Shown: positions 16,964-26,029 of the stretch, one piece after another
How the letters are laid out: the number at the start of each line of letters is the position of its first letter
Position numbering within the stretch: the first letter of the stretch is position 1
Program-made: the position numbers and the translations under genes
Notes under the pieces: generated by a model
Database searches by the model: none
The model's input: the letters and a program-made list of their open reading frames with translations, nothing else
What the model was told of the DNA's origin: nothing
Source of the DNA: Zoogloea sp.
Lineage (GTDB): Bacteria > Pseudomonadota > Gammaproteobacteria > Burkholderiales > Rhodocyclaceae
Direction of reading: 5' to 3'
DNA length: 64,000 bases
Assembly (NCBI GenBank): GCA_009026175.1
Contig: WBTZ01000006.1
Location: 1 to 64,000, forward strand

Positions 16964-17710
16964 TCAAATATCGGGGTCGTCTTCAGGCTTGCGCCGGTCC
17001 TGCACGAAGATCCAGCTTCCGTCCCGCTTGAGTCCCAGGGCGGTGATCTGCCCGTCTTCCATCCGAACCAGCCGGTCCGCCCGGTTCATGACCCGCTTGT
17101 CATGAGTGGAAAAGACAAAGGTGGTTCCGGAGTCCTGATTGATGTCCCGCATCAGGTTCAGGATGCTCTCGCCGGTGCGGCGATCGAGGTTGGCGGTAGG
17201 CTCGTCGGCCAGCACGATCCTGGAGTGGGTCACCAGCGCCCGGGCAATCGCCACCCGCTGACGCTGCCCGCCGGACAGCTGGTTGGGGCGGTGATGGGCA
17301 TACTTGCCAAGGCCTACCATGGACATGTAATGCTCGACCCGCTCGCTCCGCTCTGCCTTGCTCAGTTCGGGGATCTGCAGCAGGGGGTATTCGACGTTCT
17401 CATGGGCTGACAATACCGGCAGCAGATTGAAGGTCTGGAAGATGAAACCGATTGTCCGCGCCCGCAGATCGGCCAGATCGTCGGGTGTCTGCCCCGACAC
17501 ATCCTTGCCTGCCACCTCGACGCGCCCCTTGCTTGGCGTATCGATGCACCCCATGATATTGAGCAGCGTCGACTTGCCACTGCCGGAAGGCCCGGCAATA
17601 GCCATGAAGACGCCCTCTTCAACCGTCAGAGACACCCCCTCCAGTGCAGTCACATCCTGCTCGCCGAGGCGGTAAACCTTGCTTAAATCTTCAACACGAA
17701 TGATCGGCAT
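16964..17710 (-). CDS. ABC transporter ATP-binding protein (LolD/MacB type)
   Basis: A 248-residue ATPase. Walker A 'GPSGSGKS' at about 40-47, Q-loop in 'FIFQTFNLLPVLSAHENVEYP', signature 'LSGGQRQRVAIARAL', Walker B 'IVLADEPTANLD' and the switch His in 'FVFSTHD'. The 'FNLLPVLSAHENVEYPL' region is typical of the MacB/LolD group that works with FtsX-like permeases to move lipoproteins or drugs from the inner membrane. No permease gene is adjacent. The gene is divergent from the LolA-like gene with only 42 bp between the start codons. Confidence 0.9.
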   Translation of the reverse strand: MPIIRVEDLSKVYRLGEQDVTALEGVSLTVEEGVFMAIAGPSGSGKSTLLNIMGCIDTPSKGRVEVAGKDVSGQTPDDLADLRARTIGFIFQTFNLLPVLSAHENVEYPLLQIPELSKAERSERVEHYMSMVGLGKYAHHRPNQLSGGQRQRVAIARALVTHSRIVLADEPTANLDRRTGESILNLMRDINQDSGTTFVFSTHDKRVMNRADRLVRMEDGQITALGLKRDGSWIFVQDRRKPEDDPDI

Positions 17711-17752
17711 TTGTGCTCTGAACTATGTTGTTTGCTTTCCAAGGATAACACC

Positions 17753-18535
17753 ATGCGCTTCAACTTTTACCTGCAAGGCTTGAGGAACGGCTGCCAGGCG
17801 CTGCTCGTCGCTGCGGCCATCGGGATGTCCGGTGCGGCCCAGGCCGATGATGTGGAAACCGCCCGGGCCATCGTTGCCCGGGCCGACGAGGTCCGCTTTC
17901 CGAAGGAAGGCTTCCAGGTGATGATCGACATCACCTCCGCCACTCCGGGGGAGACCACCGAAGACAGAAAGTACCGGATCCTCTCGAAAGGCAACGAAAA
18001 CACCATCGTGCAGACCCTCGAGCCGGCCAGTGACCGGGGCCAGGCGATGCTGATGCGGGGACGCGACCTGTGGGTCTTCATGCCCAACGTATCCCAGCCT
18101 GTCCGGCTCTCCCTGGCGCAACGCCTGACCGGCCAGGTTGCCAACGGCGACCTGGCGCGGGCCAGCTTCTCGGGTGACTACGAACCCAAGATCCTGCGAA
18201 CCGACACCATCGATGGCGAGAAGATGTACGTGCTGGAACTCACCGCGGTGGACCGGGGCGTGACCTATGCCAAGGTCCTCTACTGGGTCCGCCAGTCCAA
18301 CAGCTTTCCCCACCGGGCCGAGTTCTACTCCCTGTCCGACCGCCTGCTGAAGGTGTGCCGCTACGAGAAGTTCCAGACCTTGGGCGGCCGCATCCGGCCT
18401 ACCCAGCTGGTGATGGAAGACGCCCTGCGCAAAGGTGACGTATCCACCCTGCGTTACTCCCAGATGAGCCTCAAGGACCTGCCTGACCGGGTCTTCACCA
18501 AGCAGTACATGGACAAGCTGAACCGGGTCGATTGA
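17753..18535 (+). CDS. LolA-like outer-membrane lipoprotein-sorting protein
   Basis: A 260-residue periplasmic protein with signal peptide 'ALLVAAAIGMSGAAQA'. The mature part ('YRILSKGNENTIVQTLEP', 'GQAMLMRGRDLWVFMPN', 'LTAVDRGVTYAKVLYWV') matches what I know of the LolA-like PF17131 family that accompanies LolCDE/MacB-like ABC systems. It may carry a lipid or lipoprotein from the ABC transporter to the outer-membrane protein encoded on the other strand. ATG 17753 follows AAGGA at a good distance; an upstream in-frame ATG at 17711 would lengthen the N-terminus ahead of the signal peptide and is unlikely. Confidence 0.85.
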   Translation: MRFNFYLQGLRNGCQALLVAAAIGMSGAAQADDVETARAIVARADEVRFPKEGFQVMIDITSATPGETTEDRKYRILSKGNENTIVQTLEPASDRGQAMLMRGRDLWVFMPNVSQPVRLSLAQRLTGQVANGDLARASFSGDYEPKILRTDTIDGEKMYVLELTAVDRGVTYAKVLYWVRQSNSFPHRAEFYSLSDRLLKVCRYEKFQTLGGRIRPTQLVMEDALRKGDVSTLRYSQMSLKDLPDRVFTKQYMDKLNRVD

Positions 18536-18545
18536 CCCCCGCAGG

Positions 18546-18583
18546 CCGGGGGACGGGCGCCGTCAGGCCAGCCCGTCCCCCGG
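18546..18583. terminator. GC-rich hairpin between convergent genes
   Basis: A perfect 13-bp inverted repeat (18546-18558 with 18571-18583, 12-nt loop) lies across the end of the convergent HugZ-family gene, just after the LolA-like gene. It has no T run on either side, so it may slow or end transcription from both directions only with help from Rho. Confidence 0.45.
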
Positions 18584-19234
18584 CGTGGCCAGTTCCAGCC
18601 CCGCCAGGACGGCTTTCGCAGCCGCCAGCAGGGCCTCCTGACCACCGGCCCCGGGGCAAACGGGCAGCCGCCGGATCACACCCGCAATGCGCACGTCCAG
18701 CCCCTCCTCATCCAGCCCCAGCAGCCCCACCCCGACAGGCGCAAAGGGCGCCAGCTCGTCGAGCAGCCCACCCTCCTCCGCTTCAGTCAGCCCCGCCGGG
18801 GGGACAGGAGGGTCGCTCCAGCCCATCCGGGCAAAGCCGCCGATGAAGCGCAAGCGGGCCGGCTCCAGGCGGAAGAAGCGGAAATCCCCCAGCTTGAGGT
18901 AGTCGGCGGATTCCGGGCTATAGCGCAGGAAGCGCCGGCAAGCGGCGGCGTCCGGCTCAAACTCGGCCACATCCCCCAGCAAGGTCAGGCGGGCCTGCTC
19001 CAGCGGATGGGATCCGCCTTCGGCCAACAGCAGGCTGGCGCCCGGATCGGCGCGCAGGTTGCGCGTGTGCTCGGCCAGGCCGCTGAGCAGGAAGACCGGC
19101 CGCAGACGGACATCCGGCACGAAGGTGACCAGGCTGACAAATGGATAGCCGGGCATTGCCAGGGAGAGGGTCCCCAGGGCGCCGGACCGTGCCGTCCTCA
19201 GCAGCTCCCGAACGGCCCGCGGATCCACCCCCAT
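18563..19234 (-). CDS. HugZ-family pyridoxamine 5'-phosphate oxidase-like protein
   Basis: A 223-residue protein with the split-barrel flavin/haem-binding fold: 'SGALGTLSLAMPGYPFVSLV' at the start, 'RLTLLGDVAEFEPDAAACRR' in the middle and 'KLGDFRFFRLEPARLRFIGG' with 'FARMGWSD' later, which are typical of the HugZ/HutZ group. Those proteins bind haem and help iron release; no haem uptake genes are nearby, so the role here is uncertain. It is 7 bp after rlmB and likely co-transcribed with rnr-rlmB. Confidence 0.85.
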   Translation of the reverse strand: MGVDPRAVRELLRTARSGALGTLSLAMPGYPFVSLVTFVPDVRLRPVFLLSGLAEHTRNLRADPGASLLLAEGGSHPLEQARLTLLGDVAEFEPDAAACRRFLRYSPESADYLKLGDFRFFRLEPARLRFIGGFARMGWSDPPVPPAGLTEAEEGGLLDELAPFAPVGVGLLGLDEEGLDVRIAGVIRRLPVCPGAGGQEALLAAAKAVLAGLELATPGDGLA

Positions 19235-19241
19235 GACAGGC

Positions 19242-19988
19242 TCAGCCCAGCCGCTGCCGACGCGCCTCGAAGAGGCACAGGCCGCTGGCTACCGACACGT
19301 TGAGACTCTCCACCGTCCCGTACATGGGGATGCGCACGAGTTCGTCGCAGGTATCGCGGGTCAGGCGCCTCAGGCCATCGCCCTCAGCCCCCAGCACCCA
19401 GGCCACCGGCCCCTTCTGATCCACCGTGTAGATGGACTTCTCGGCCTCTCCGGCGGCCCCAAGCACCCACACACCCGCTTCCTGCATCTCGCGCAGGGCC
19501 CGGGCCAGGTTGGTCACGGTGACGTAAGGCACCGTATCGGCAGCACCGCTGGCCACCTTGACCGCGGTGGCGTTGAGCCCGACCGCCTTGTCCTTCGGCG
19601 CGATGACCGCGTGCGCGCCAGCCGCATCGGCGACCCGCAGGCAGGCCCCCAGATTGTGGGGATCCTGGATGCCATCCAACACCAGCAGCAAAGCGGGCTC
19701 GGTCAGACCGTCCAGCACGTCGGGCAGCTTGAGCTCCTTGCGGCGGGCATCCACCCGTGCCACGACGCCCTGATGGCGCCGCGTACCCACCATGCGGTCG
19801 AGGCGCTCGCCATCGGACGGAATGACCCGGGTTCCCAGTTGTTCTGCATGACGCAGCAGATCCCTGGCCCGCGCGTCGGTGCGCTGGGCGTCGGCAAAGA
19901 TCTCGAAAACGCCTTCCGGGTCATGGCGAAGCTTGGCGAGAACGGCGTGAAAGCCGTAAATGAGGCGGGAACTGGCGTTATCAGACAC
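19242..19988 (-). CDS. rlmB: 23S rRNA (guanosine-2'-O-)-methyltransferase RlmB
   Basis: A 248-residue SpoU-family methyltransferase that methylates G2251 of 23S rRNA. The N-terminal substrate-binding domain begins 'SSRLIYGFHAVLAKL'. The knotted catalytic domain shows motif 1 'LDGIQDPHNLGACLRVADAAG', motif 2 'WVLGAEGDGL' and motif 3 'IPMYGTVESLNVSVA'. I chose GTG 19988, which overlaps the rnr stop by 8 nt and gives the usual length; the ATG at 20126 would add a Pro/Arg-rich stretch that is only the other frame of the rnr tail. Confidence 0.95.
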   Translation of the reverse strand: MSDNASSRLIYGFHAVLAKLRHDPEGVFEIFADAQRTDARARDLLRHAEQLGTRVIPSDGERLDRMVGTRRHQGVVARVDARRKELKLPDVLDGLTEPALLLVLDGIQDPHNLGACLRVADAAGAHAVIAPKDKAVGLNATAVKVASGAADTVPYVTVTNLARALREMQEAGVWVLGAAGEAEKSIYTVDQKGPVAWVLGAEGDGLRRLTRDTCDELVRIPMYGTVESLNVSVASGLCLFEARRQRLG

Positions 19989-22530
19989 TGGACTTGGCTT
20001 TCCTTGTAGTTCGGGCCTTGGCGGGCTTGGCGGCTTTGGTGGGCTTGGCCTTCGCAGGCTTGCCCTTGCCGGCCTTGACCCCGGTCGTCTTGGGCTTGGC
20101 TGCCTTGGGAGCGGGCGCGGCTTCAACCGTCGCCTTGCGTGCCCGGCCAGCCGGCTGGGGGGCGGATTCTACCGCAGCCTCGACAGCGGCCGCGGCCTTG
20201 ACCGCCTTGCGCTTCGGCCTGGGGGCCGATTCGGCTTCGGCAGGCACGGCGACCGGCGGCGTAGCCACTTCCTGACCCCGATCCCGCTCCCGGGCAGTCT
20301 TCCCGGTCCGGGCGGTAGCCCGCTCGGGACCCTTGACTAGCCGGAAGTCGATCTTGCTTGCCTCCATGTTGACCCGCACCAGCTGGATACGGACCCGGTC
20401 GGACAGGCGGTAACGCTCGCCCGAGCGTTCGCCCACCAGCGCGTGCTGGGCATCGTCGAAGTGGAAGTAGTCGCTCCCCAGATCGGAGATATGCACCAAA
20501 CCCTCGACAAAGACGTCATCCAGGGCCACGAATAACCCGAAAGGCACCACCGCCGAGACACTGCCCTCGAACTCCTCGCCGATACGATCCTGCATGTAAT
20601 AGCACTTGAGCCAGTTCTCCACATCGCGGTCGGCTTCATCTGCGCGCCTTTCGGTCATGGAACAATGCATGCCGATGGCGTCCCAGTCGCCGTTGTCCTG
20701 GGCCGGCACATAGCGCTCGCCGAGCAGCGCGGCCTTGATGGCGCGATGCACCAGCAGGTCGGGATAGCGCCGGATGGGCGAGGTGAAATGGGTGTAGGCC
20801 TCGTAGGCCAGACCGAAGTGCCCCACGTTGTCCGGGCTATACACCGCCTGGCGCAGCGAGCGCAGCATGACCGTCTGCAGCAGCTGCAGATCGGGGCGCT
20901 CCTTGATGCTGGCCAGCAGTTTGGCGTAGTCCCCCGCCCGCGGCTCCTCGCCGCCGCCGAGCTGGAGGCCGAACTCTCCGAGGAAGTCGCGCAGCTTGGC
21001 GAGCTTCTCCGGGGTCGGCCCCTCGTGGACCCGGTACAGTGCCGGGTGCTCCTGGGCCTGCAGGAACTCGGAGGCGCAGACGTTGGCCGCCAGCATGCAC
21101 TCCTCAATCAGGCGATGCGCATCGTTACGCGACTCCGGGACGATCTGGGCAATCTTGCCGTTGTCGTCGAAGATCATGCGGGTTTCCTGGGTCTCGAAAT
21201 CGATCGCTCCCCGCTTGGCCCGCGCCTTCAGCAAGACCCTGAACAACTTGTCCAGGTTCTGCAGATGGGGCAGCAGGCCGCCGACCACCTCCAGCGCCGC
21301 CGGATCGTTGTCGTACAACGCAGCCGCCACCTGGTTGTAGGTGAGCCGGGCCTTCGAGAACATCACCGCCGGATAGAAGCGGTACTGCTTGATCACCCCG
21401 GTCTGGGAGATCGCCATGTCGCAGACCATGCACAGGCGTTCGACCTGGGGATTCAGGGAGCACAGGCCGTTGGAGAGCTTCTCCGGCAGCATGGGGATGA
21501 CCCGCCGCGGGAAATACACCGAGTTGCCGCGATCGTAGGCATCACCATCCAGCGCCGACCCGACCTTCACATAATGGGATACATCGGCGATGGCCACCAC
21601 CAGGCGGAAACCCCGGCCCTGGCGTTCGCAGAACACTGCATCGTCGAAGTCCCGGGCGGTCTCGCCGTCGATCGTCACCAGCGGCAGGGCCGTCAGATCC
21701 TCACGCCCCTTCCAGTCCATCTTGCGGACAGCGTCCGGCAGACGCCGGGTCTGCTCGCGGGCTTCCCGGGAAAACTCGAAGGGCAGGTCGTGCTTGCGCA
21801 GGGCAATCTCGATCTCCATGCCCGGATCAGCATAATTGCCCAGCAATTCAACGATCTTTCCGACCGGCTGGGCATAGCGGGTCGGCTGCTCGACCAGTTC
21901 GACCACCACCACCTGGCCGGGAACCGGCTTGAACTTGGAGCGGGTGGCCGGCGCCAGCAGGATCTCCTGGGAGATGCGGCGGTTCTCCGGCACCACCAAG
22001 GTCACCCCGTTCTCCACCAGCACGCGCCCCACGATACGGGTATTGGCGCGCTCGAGCACCTCGACGACCTTGCCCTCGGGGCGGCCCCGGCGATCCATGC
22101 CAGCGATGCGCACCATGACCCGGTCTCCATGCAGGACTTCCCGCATTTCGTTGGGGCCCAGGAAGATGTCCTGGCCTTCATCGTCCGTGACGACGAAACC
22201 ATAGCCGTCAGGGTGTCCTTGCACCCTCCCCTTGATGAGATCGGCCTTGGCCGGCAGCAGATACGCTCCCCGCCGGTTGCGCATGACCTGCCCGTCCCGC
22301 TCCATCGCAAACATGCGGCGCTCGAAGAACTCGAGCTCGACGGGCTGGATGTCCATGGCCTGGGCCAGTTCGGCAAACGGCAGGGGCACGCCCTGCTCTG
22401 CCAGGACCTGGATGATGAACTCCCGACTTGGCAGCGGGAAGTCGTATTTCTGACTCTCGCGCTCGAAGAAGGGATCGCTGCGACGCAGCTTGCTGAGTTT
22501 TTTAGTGTTTTTGCTTTTTGATATTGACAC
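19981..22530 (-). CDS. rnr: Ribonuclease R
   Basis: An 849-residue 3'-5' exoribonuclease that degrades structured RNA and takes part in rRNA/tmRNA processing. The order is an N-terminal helix-turn-helix-like segment, cold-shock domains ('HPDGYGFVVTDDEGQDIFLG'), the RNB domain with the catalytic Asp cluster 'TARDFDDAVFCERQ', an S1 domain near residues 640-725 and a long Lys/Ala/Pro-rich tail after 730 that probably binds RNA. The start is GTG 22530; no good ribosome-binding site precedes it and no nearby in-frame ATG exists. The first codons overlap the -35 element of the divergent tRNA-Leu promoter. Confidence 0.95.
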   Translation of the reverse strand: MSISKSKNTKKLSKLRRSDPFFERESQKYDFPLPSREFIIQVLAEQGVPLPFAELAQAMDIQPVELEFFERRMFAMERDGQVMRNRRGAYLLPAKADLIKGRVQGHPDGYGFVVTDDEGQDIFLGPNEMREVLHGDRVMVRIAGMDRRGRPEGKVVEVLERANTRIVGRVLVENGVTLVVPENRRISQEILLAPATRSKFKPVPGQVVVVELVEQPTRYAQPVGKIVELLGNYADPGMEIEIALRKHDLPFEFSREAREQTRRLPDAVRKMDWKGREDLTALPLVTIDGETARDFDDAVFCERQGRGFRLVVAIADVSHYVKVGSALDGDAYDRGNSVYFPRRVIPMLPEKLSNGLCSLNPQVERLCMVCDMAISQTGVIKQYRFYPAVMFSKARLTYNQVAAALYDNDPAALEVVGGLLPHLQNLDKLFRVLLKARAKRGAIDFETQETRMIFDDNGKIAQIVPESRNDAHRLIEECMLAANVCASEFLQAQEHPALYRVHEGPTPEKLAKLRDFLGEFGLQLGGGEEPRAGDYAKLLASIKERPDLQLLQTVMLRSLRQAVYSPDNVGHFGLAYEAYTHFTSPIRRYPDLLVHRAIKAALLGERYVPAQDNGDWDAIGMHCSMTERRADEADRDVENWLKCYYMQDRIGEEFEGSVSAVVPFGLFVALDDVFVEGLVHISDLGSDYFHFDDAQHALVGERSGERYRLSDRVRIQLVRVNMEASKIDFRLVKGPERATARTGKTARERDRGQEVATPPVAVPAEAESAPRPKRKAVKAAAAVEAAVESAPQPAGRARKATVEAAPAPKAAKPKTTGVKAGKGKPAKAKPTKAAKPAKARTTRKAKSSV

Positions 22531-22551
22531 GGATAATTTCTACTCTATAAT
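22524..22551 (+). promoter_or_regulatory. Consensus sigma-70 promoter of tRNA-Leu copy 1
   Basis: TTGACA (22524-22529) and TATAAT (22546-22551) with a 16-bp spacer, both perfect consensus, placing the start about 6 nt before the tRNA. A 10-bp direct repeat ATAATTTCTA (22533-22542 and 22547-22556) covers the -10 region. The -35 lies inside the first codons of rnr on the other strand. Confidence 0.85.
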
Positions 22552-22563
22552 TTCTAGCTCGTT

Positions 22564-22648
22564 GCCCAGATGGCGAAATTGGTAGACGCGCTAGTTTCAG
22601 GTACTAGTGCCGCGAGGCGTGGAGGTTCGAGTCCTCTTCTGGGCACCA
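22564..22648 (+). tRNA. tRNA-Leu (anticodon CAG), copy 1
   Basis: 85 nt including encoded CCA. The acceptor stem GCCCAGA pairs with TCTGGGC; the anticodon stem-loop CTAGT-TTCAGGT-ACTAG carries anticodon CAG; a long variable arm (class II) and GGTTCGAGTCC T-loop are present. Reads the CUG codon, which dominates leucine in this GC-rich genome. Confidence 0.97.
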
Positions 22649-22659
22649 GATTTTCAGGG

Positions 22660-22685
22660 AAGCCGGTCTTTGACCGGCTTTTTTG
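22660..22685 (+). terminator. Intrinsic terminator after tRNA-Leu copy 1
   Basis: 9-bp stem AAGCCGGTC/GACCGGCTT with a 3-nt loop followed by TTTT; classic Rho-independent terminator 12 nt after the tRNA CCA. Confidence 0.9.
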
Positions 22686-22784
22686 TTATTGGTTGCAGAC
22701 TGCAGAAACCGGGTTGCGGGGAAGTATTCAAGAGACAAGGTTTTCCGGCCCTTCGGGGGCTTCCAATACAAGATTAATTTGTTC

Positions 22785-22790
22785 TATAAT
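22785..22790 (+). promoter_or_regulatory. -10 box of tRNA-Leu copy 2
   Basis: Perfect TATAAT at 22785-22790, 12 nt before the tRNA. The -35 is weak (TTCCAA at 22761-22766, 18-bp spacer), unlike copies 1 and 3. Confidence 0.7.
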
Positions 22791-22802
22791 AACGCTTTCG
22801 TT

Positions 22803-22887
22803 GCCCAGATGGCGAAATTGGTAGACGCGCTAGTTTCAGGTACTAGTGCCGCGAGGCGTGGAGGTTCGAGTCCTCTTCTGGGCACCA
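22803..22887 (+). tRNA. tRNA-Leu (anticodon CAG), copy 2
   Basis: Sequence identical to copy 1 over all 85 nt, including CCA. The unit has its own -10 box and terminator, so it is an independent gene rather than part of a polycistronic tRNA transcript. Confidence 0.97.
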
Positions 22888-22898
22888 AGGATTCAGGC

Positions 22899-22932
22899 AA
22901 AGGCCGGTCATGGAAACATGACCGGCCTTTTG
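22899..22932 (+). terminator. Intrinsic terminator after tRNA-Leu copy 2
   Basis: 14-bp stem (22899-22912 with 22917-22930) with a GAAA tetraloop and T run. The same hairpin is repeated after copy 3, showing that copies 2 and 3 duplicated together with their terminators. Confidence 0.9.
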
Positions 22933-23030
22933 CTTTTCACCCCCCGTTCTTTCTCTTCCCCCCCTTTGCGCGCCTTCAGGACGACGCCTGACAGCCCAAA
23001 CGGAACGTTTGAAATTTTTTCCGAAAAAGC

Positions 23031-23058
23031 TTGCATAGATCGGATTTTGATCTATAAT
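23031..23058 (+). promoter_or_regulatory. Promoter of tRNA-Leu copy 3
   Basis: TTGCAT (23031-23036) and TATAAT (23053-23058) with a 16-bp spacer; the tRNA starts 12 nt after the -10. Confidence 0.8.
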
Positions 23059-23070
23059 GGCGCCTTCGTT

Positions 23071-23155
23071 GCCCAGATGGCGAAATTGGTAGACGCGCTA
23101 GTTTCAGGTACTAGTGCCGCGAGGCGTGGAGGTTCGAGTCCTCTTCTGGGCACCA
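23071..23155 (+). tRNA. tRNA-Leu (anticodon CAG), copy 3
   Basis: Identical to copies 1 and 2 over 85 nt with encoded CCA. Third member of the tandem array; intervals between copies are about 154 and 183 bp and the spacers differ, so only the tRNA and part of the terminators are conserved. Confidence 0.97.
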
Positions 23156-23166
23156 GAGATTCAGGC

Positions 23167-23199
23167 AAAGGCCGGTCATGGAAACATGACCGGCCTTTT
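23167..23199 (+). terminator. Intrinsic terminator after tRNA-Leu copy 3
   Basis: Same 14-bp stem with GAAA loop and T run as after copy 2. Confidence 0.9.
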
Positions 23200-23274
23200 G
23201 CTATCTACGGCCTGCCCAAGCTCCCCCCCCCAGCCGCGGGAGGTCTGGCTGCCTTGATCCCCCTGCACAATTGA

Positions 23275-23321
23275 AAAGCCCCGCCGGGCCCCTCACAATC
23301 AGAGGGGTTCAGCGGGGCTTT
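23275..23321. terminator. Bidirectional terminator between tRNA array and purA
   Basis: Outer 10-bp stem AAAGCCCCGC/GCGGGGCTTT (23275-23284 with 23312-23321) enclosing a second 6-bp stem (23289-23294 with 23302-23307). A and T runs flank it, so it can end the minus-strand ndk-to-purA transcripts and block read-through from the tRNA side. Confidence 0.8.
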
Positions 23322-23356
23322 GCCGGTCCGGAAGACCGGAACGGATCAAACGTTAA

Positions 23357-24673
<1,317 letters not shown>

Positions 24674-25837
24674 TTACTCTCCCTGAAGCGGTTCAACCTG
24701 CCAGGCACCGCCCCGCAGAACCAGACGCCGGTCACAGCCGGCCTCGCGCCACGTGCCTTCATGGCCGGGCAATTCAATCACAACATTTTCCCCCGCTTCT
24801 CGCAGCGCGGCTACCGCCTCACGGAAACCAGCACCGCCGGCACCGGACGCGAGGATCGCGCCGGCTTGCACGGGGTCGGCCACCTGGGCTGCCAGTTCAC
24901 GCAGATCGAGACTGAAGCCGGTGGCCGGTCGGCCCCGCCCGAAGGCGCGACCCACGCTGTCGTAACGTCCGCCGAGGGCCAGCGCCACCGGGGAACGGCC
25001 GCCATAGGCGGCGAAGACCACTCCACTGTGATAGTGATAGCCACGCAGATCGGCAAGGTCAAAACTGATCGGCAGGTCTGCCAGCGCCGCGGCCAGTGCC
25101 TCGAGGTCATCCAGCGCGGCGCGGATCTCTGCATCATCGGGCAGCAGGCCGCGGGCCGTGGTCAGGACTCCGGCATCACCATACAGGGTCGGAAGGGCCA
25201 GCAGGCCCTGGCGCACCGCGTCGGGCACGCCCTTGAGCAGGTCCTGCAAGCCGGGCAGATCCTTGGACTGGAGGCAGTCGAAGAGCGGCTCTTCCCGGTC
25301 GGCAGACAGGCCACTCAGGCGCACCAGTGCCTTGAACAGGCCCACGTGCCCCAGATCGATGCGGGACGTGCCGACACCGGCGATCGACAACACCTCGGCC
25401 AGCAGGCGGATCACCTCGGCGTCCGCTTCGAGCCCGGCATGGCCGTAGATCTCGGCACCCAGCTGCAGCGGCTCGCGGGTGGCGGTCAGCGAAGACGGCA
25501 CGGCATGCGCCACGGTGCCGCAATAACAGAGGCGGGTCACGCCCTTGCGATTGAGCAGGTGGGCATCGATGCGGGCAACCTGCGGCGTGATGTCCGCCCG
25601 GACCCCCATGGTGCGGCCGGAGAGCTGGTCCACCAGCTTGAGGGTCTTGAGCTGCAGATCCTGCCCGGCCCCGGTCAATAAGGATTCGAGGTACTCGAGC
25701 AGCGGCGGAGCCACCAGCTGGTAGCCGTTTAAACGAAAGGTGTCGAGCAGACGACGACGCAGGTCTTCCAGCTTGGCTGCCTCAGCAGGCAGCGCATCCT
25801 GGATGTATTCGGGTAGAACCCAACGCAACATGGGCAT
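24674..25837 (-). CDS. hisZ: ATP phosphoribosyltransferase regulatory subunit HisZ
   Basis: A 387-residue paralogue of histidyl-tRNA synthetase that lacks the catalytic tRNA-charging function and forms the regulatory half of the short-form HisG enzyme. It opens '[19 protein letters not shown]' and contains class II synthetase-like segments ('[18 protein letters not shown]', '[20 protein letters not shown]'). The hisZ-purA adjacency after hflKC is a common betaproteobacterial order. No hisG is nearby. Start could be either of two Met codons two residues apart. Confidence 0.95.
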   Translation of the reverse strand: MPMLRWVLPEYIQDALPAEAAKLEDLRRRLLDTFRLNGYQLVAPPLLEYLESLLTGAGQDLQLKTLKLVDQLSGRTMGVRADITPQVARIDAHLLNRKGVTRLCYCGTVAHAVPSSLTATREPLQLGAEIYGHAGLEADAEVIRLLAEVLSIAGVGTSRIDLGHVGLFKALVRLSGLSADREEPLFDCLQSKDLPGLQDLLKGVPDAVRQGLLALPTLYGDAGVLTTARGLLPDDAEIRAALDDLEALAAALADLPISFDLADLRGYHYHSGVVFAAYGGRSPVALALGGRYDSVGRAFGRGRPATGFSLDLRELAAQVADPVQAGAILASGAGGAGFREAVAALREAGENVVIELPGHEGTWREAGCDRRLVLRGGAWQVEPLQGE

Positions 25838-25843
25838 GGCGCC

Positions 25844-26029
25844 TCAGGAAAAAACGATCAGGATGACGAGGCCGAGCAGCATCGACCCCAGACCCACAAA
25901 ACGGATCTGGCCGTCCGCCAGCCGGAGCAGGCGAGAAAAAGTCTCGCGCCAGGTTGCTGGCGCGACAAAGGGAATGACGCCTTCGAGCACGAGCATCAGT
26001 GCGAAGGCCAGGATGAGCGTACGGCCCAT
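25844..26029 (-). CDS. DUF2065 small inner-membrane protein
   Basis: A 61-residue protein with two hydrophobic segments: 'LILAFALMLVLEGVIPFVAP' near the start and 'FVGLGSMLLGLVILIVF' at the end, separated by a charged stretch. This is the DUF2065 (YjeT-like) pattern, usually just after hflC, as here. Its ATG overlaps the hflC stop (TAATG). Function unknown; the position suggests a link with HflKC. Confidence 0.9.
   Translation of the reverse strand: MGRTLILAFALMLVLEGVIPFVAPATWRETFSRLLRLADGQIRFVGLGSMLLGLVILIVFS

Noticed and set aside
19989..20126. Longer N-terminus for rlmB
   Set aside because: The added Pro/Arg-rich residues are the other frame of the Lys/Ala-rich RNase R tail; GTG 19988 gives the standard RlmB length.
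22564..23199. Tandem tRNA copies as integration (att) scars of a mobile element
   Set aside because: No integrase, transposase or foreign-looking gene lies between the copies; gaps are about 154 and 183 bp and contain only promoters and terminators.
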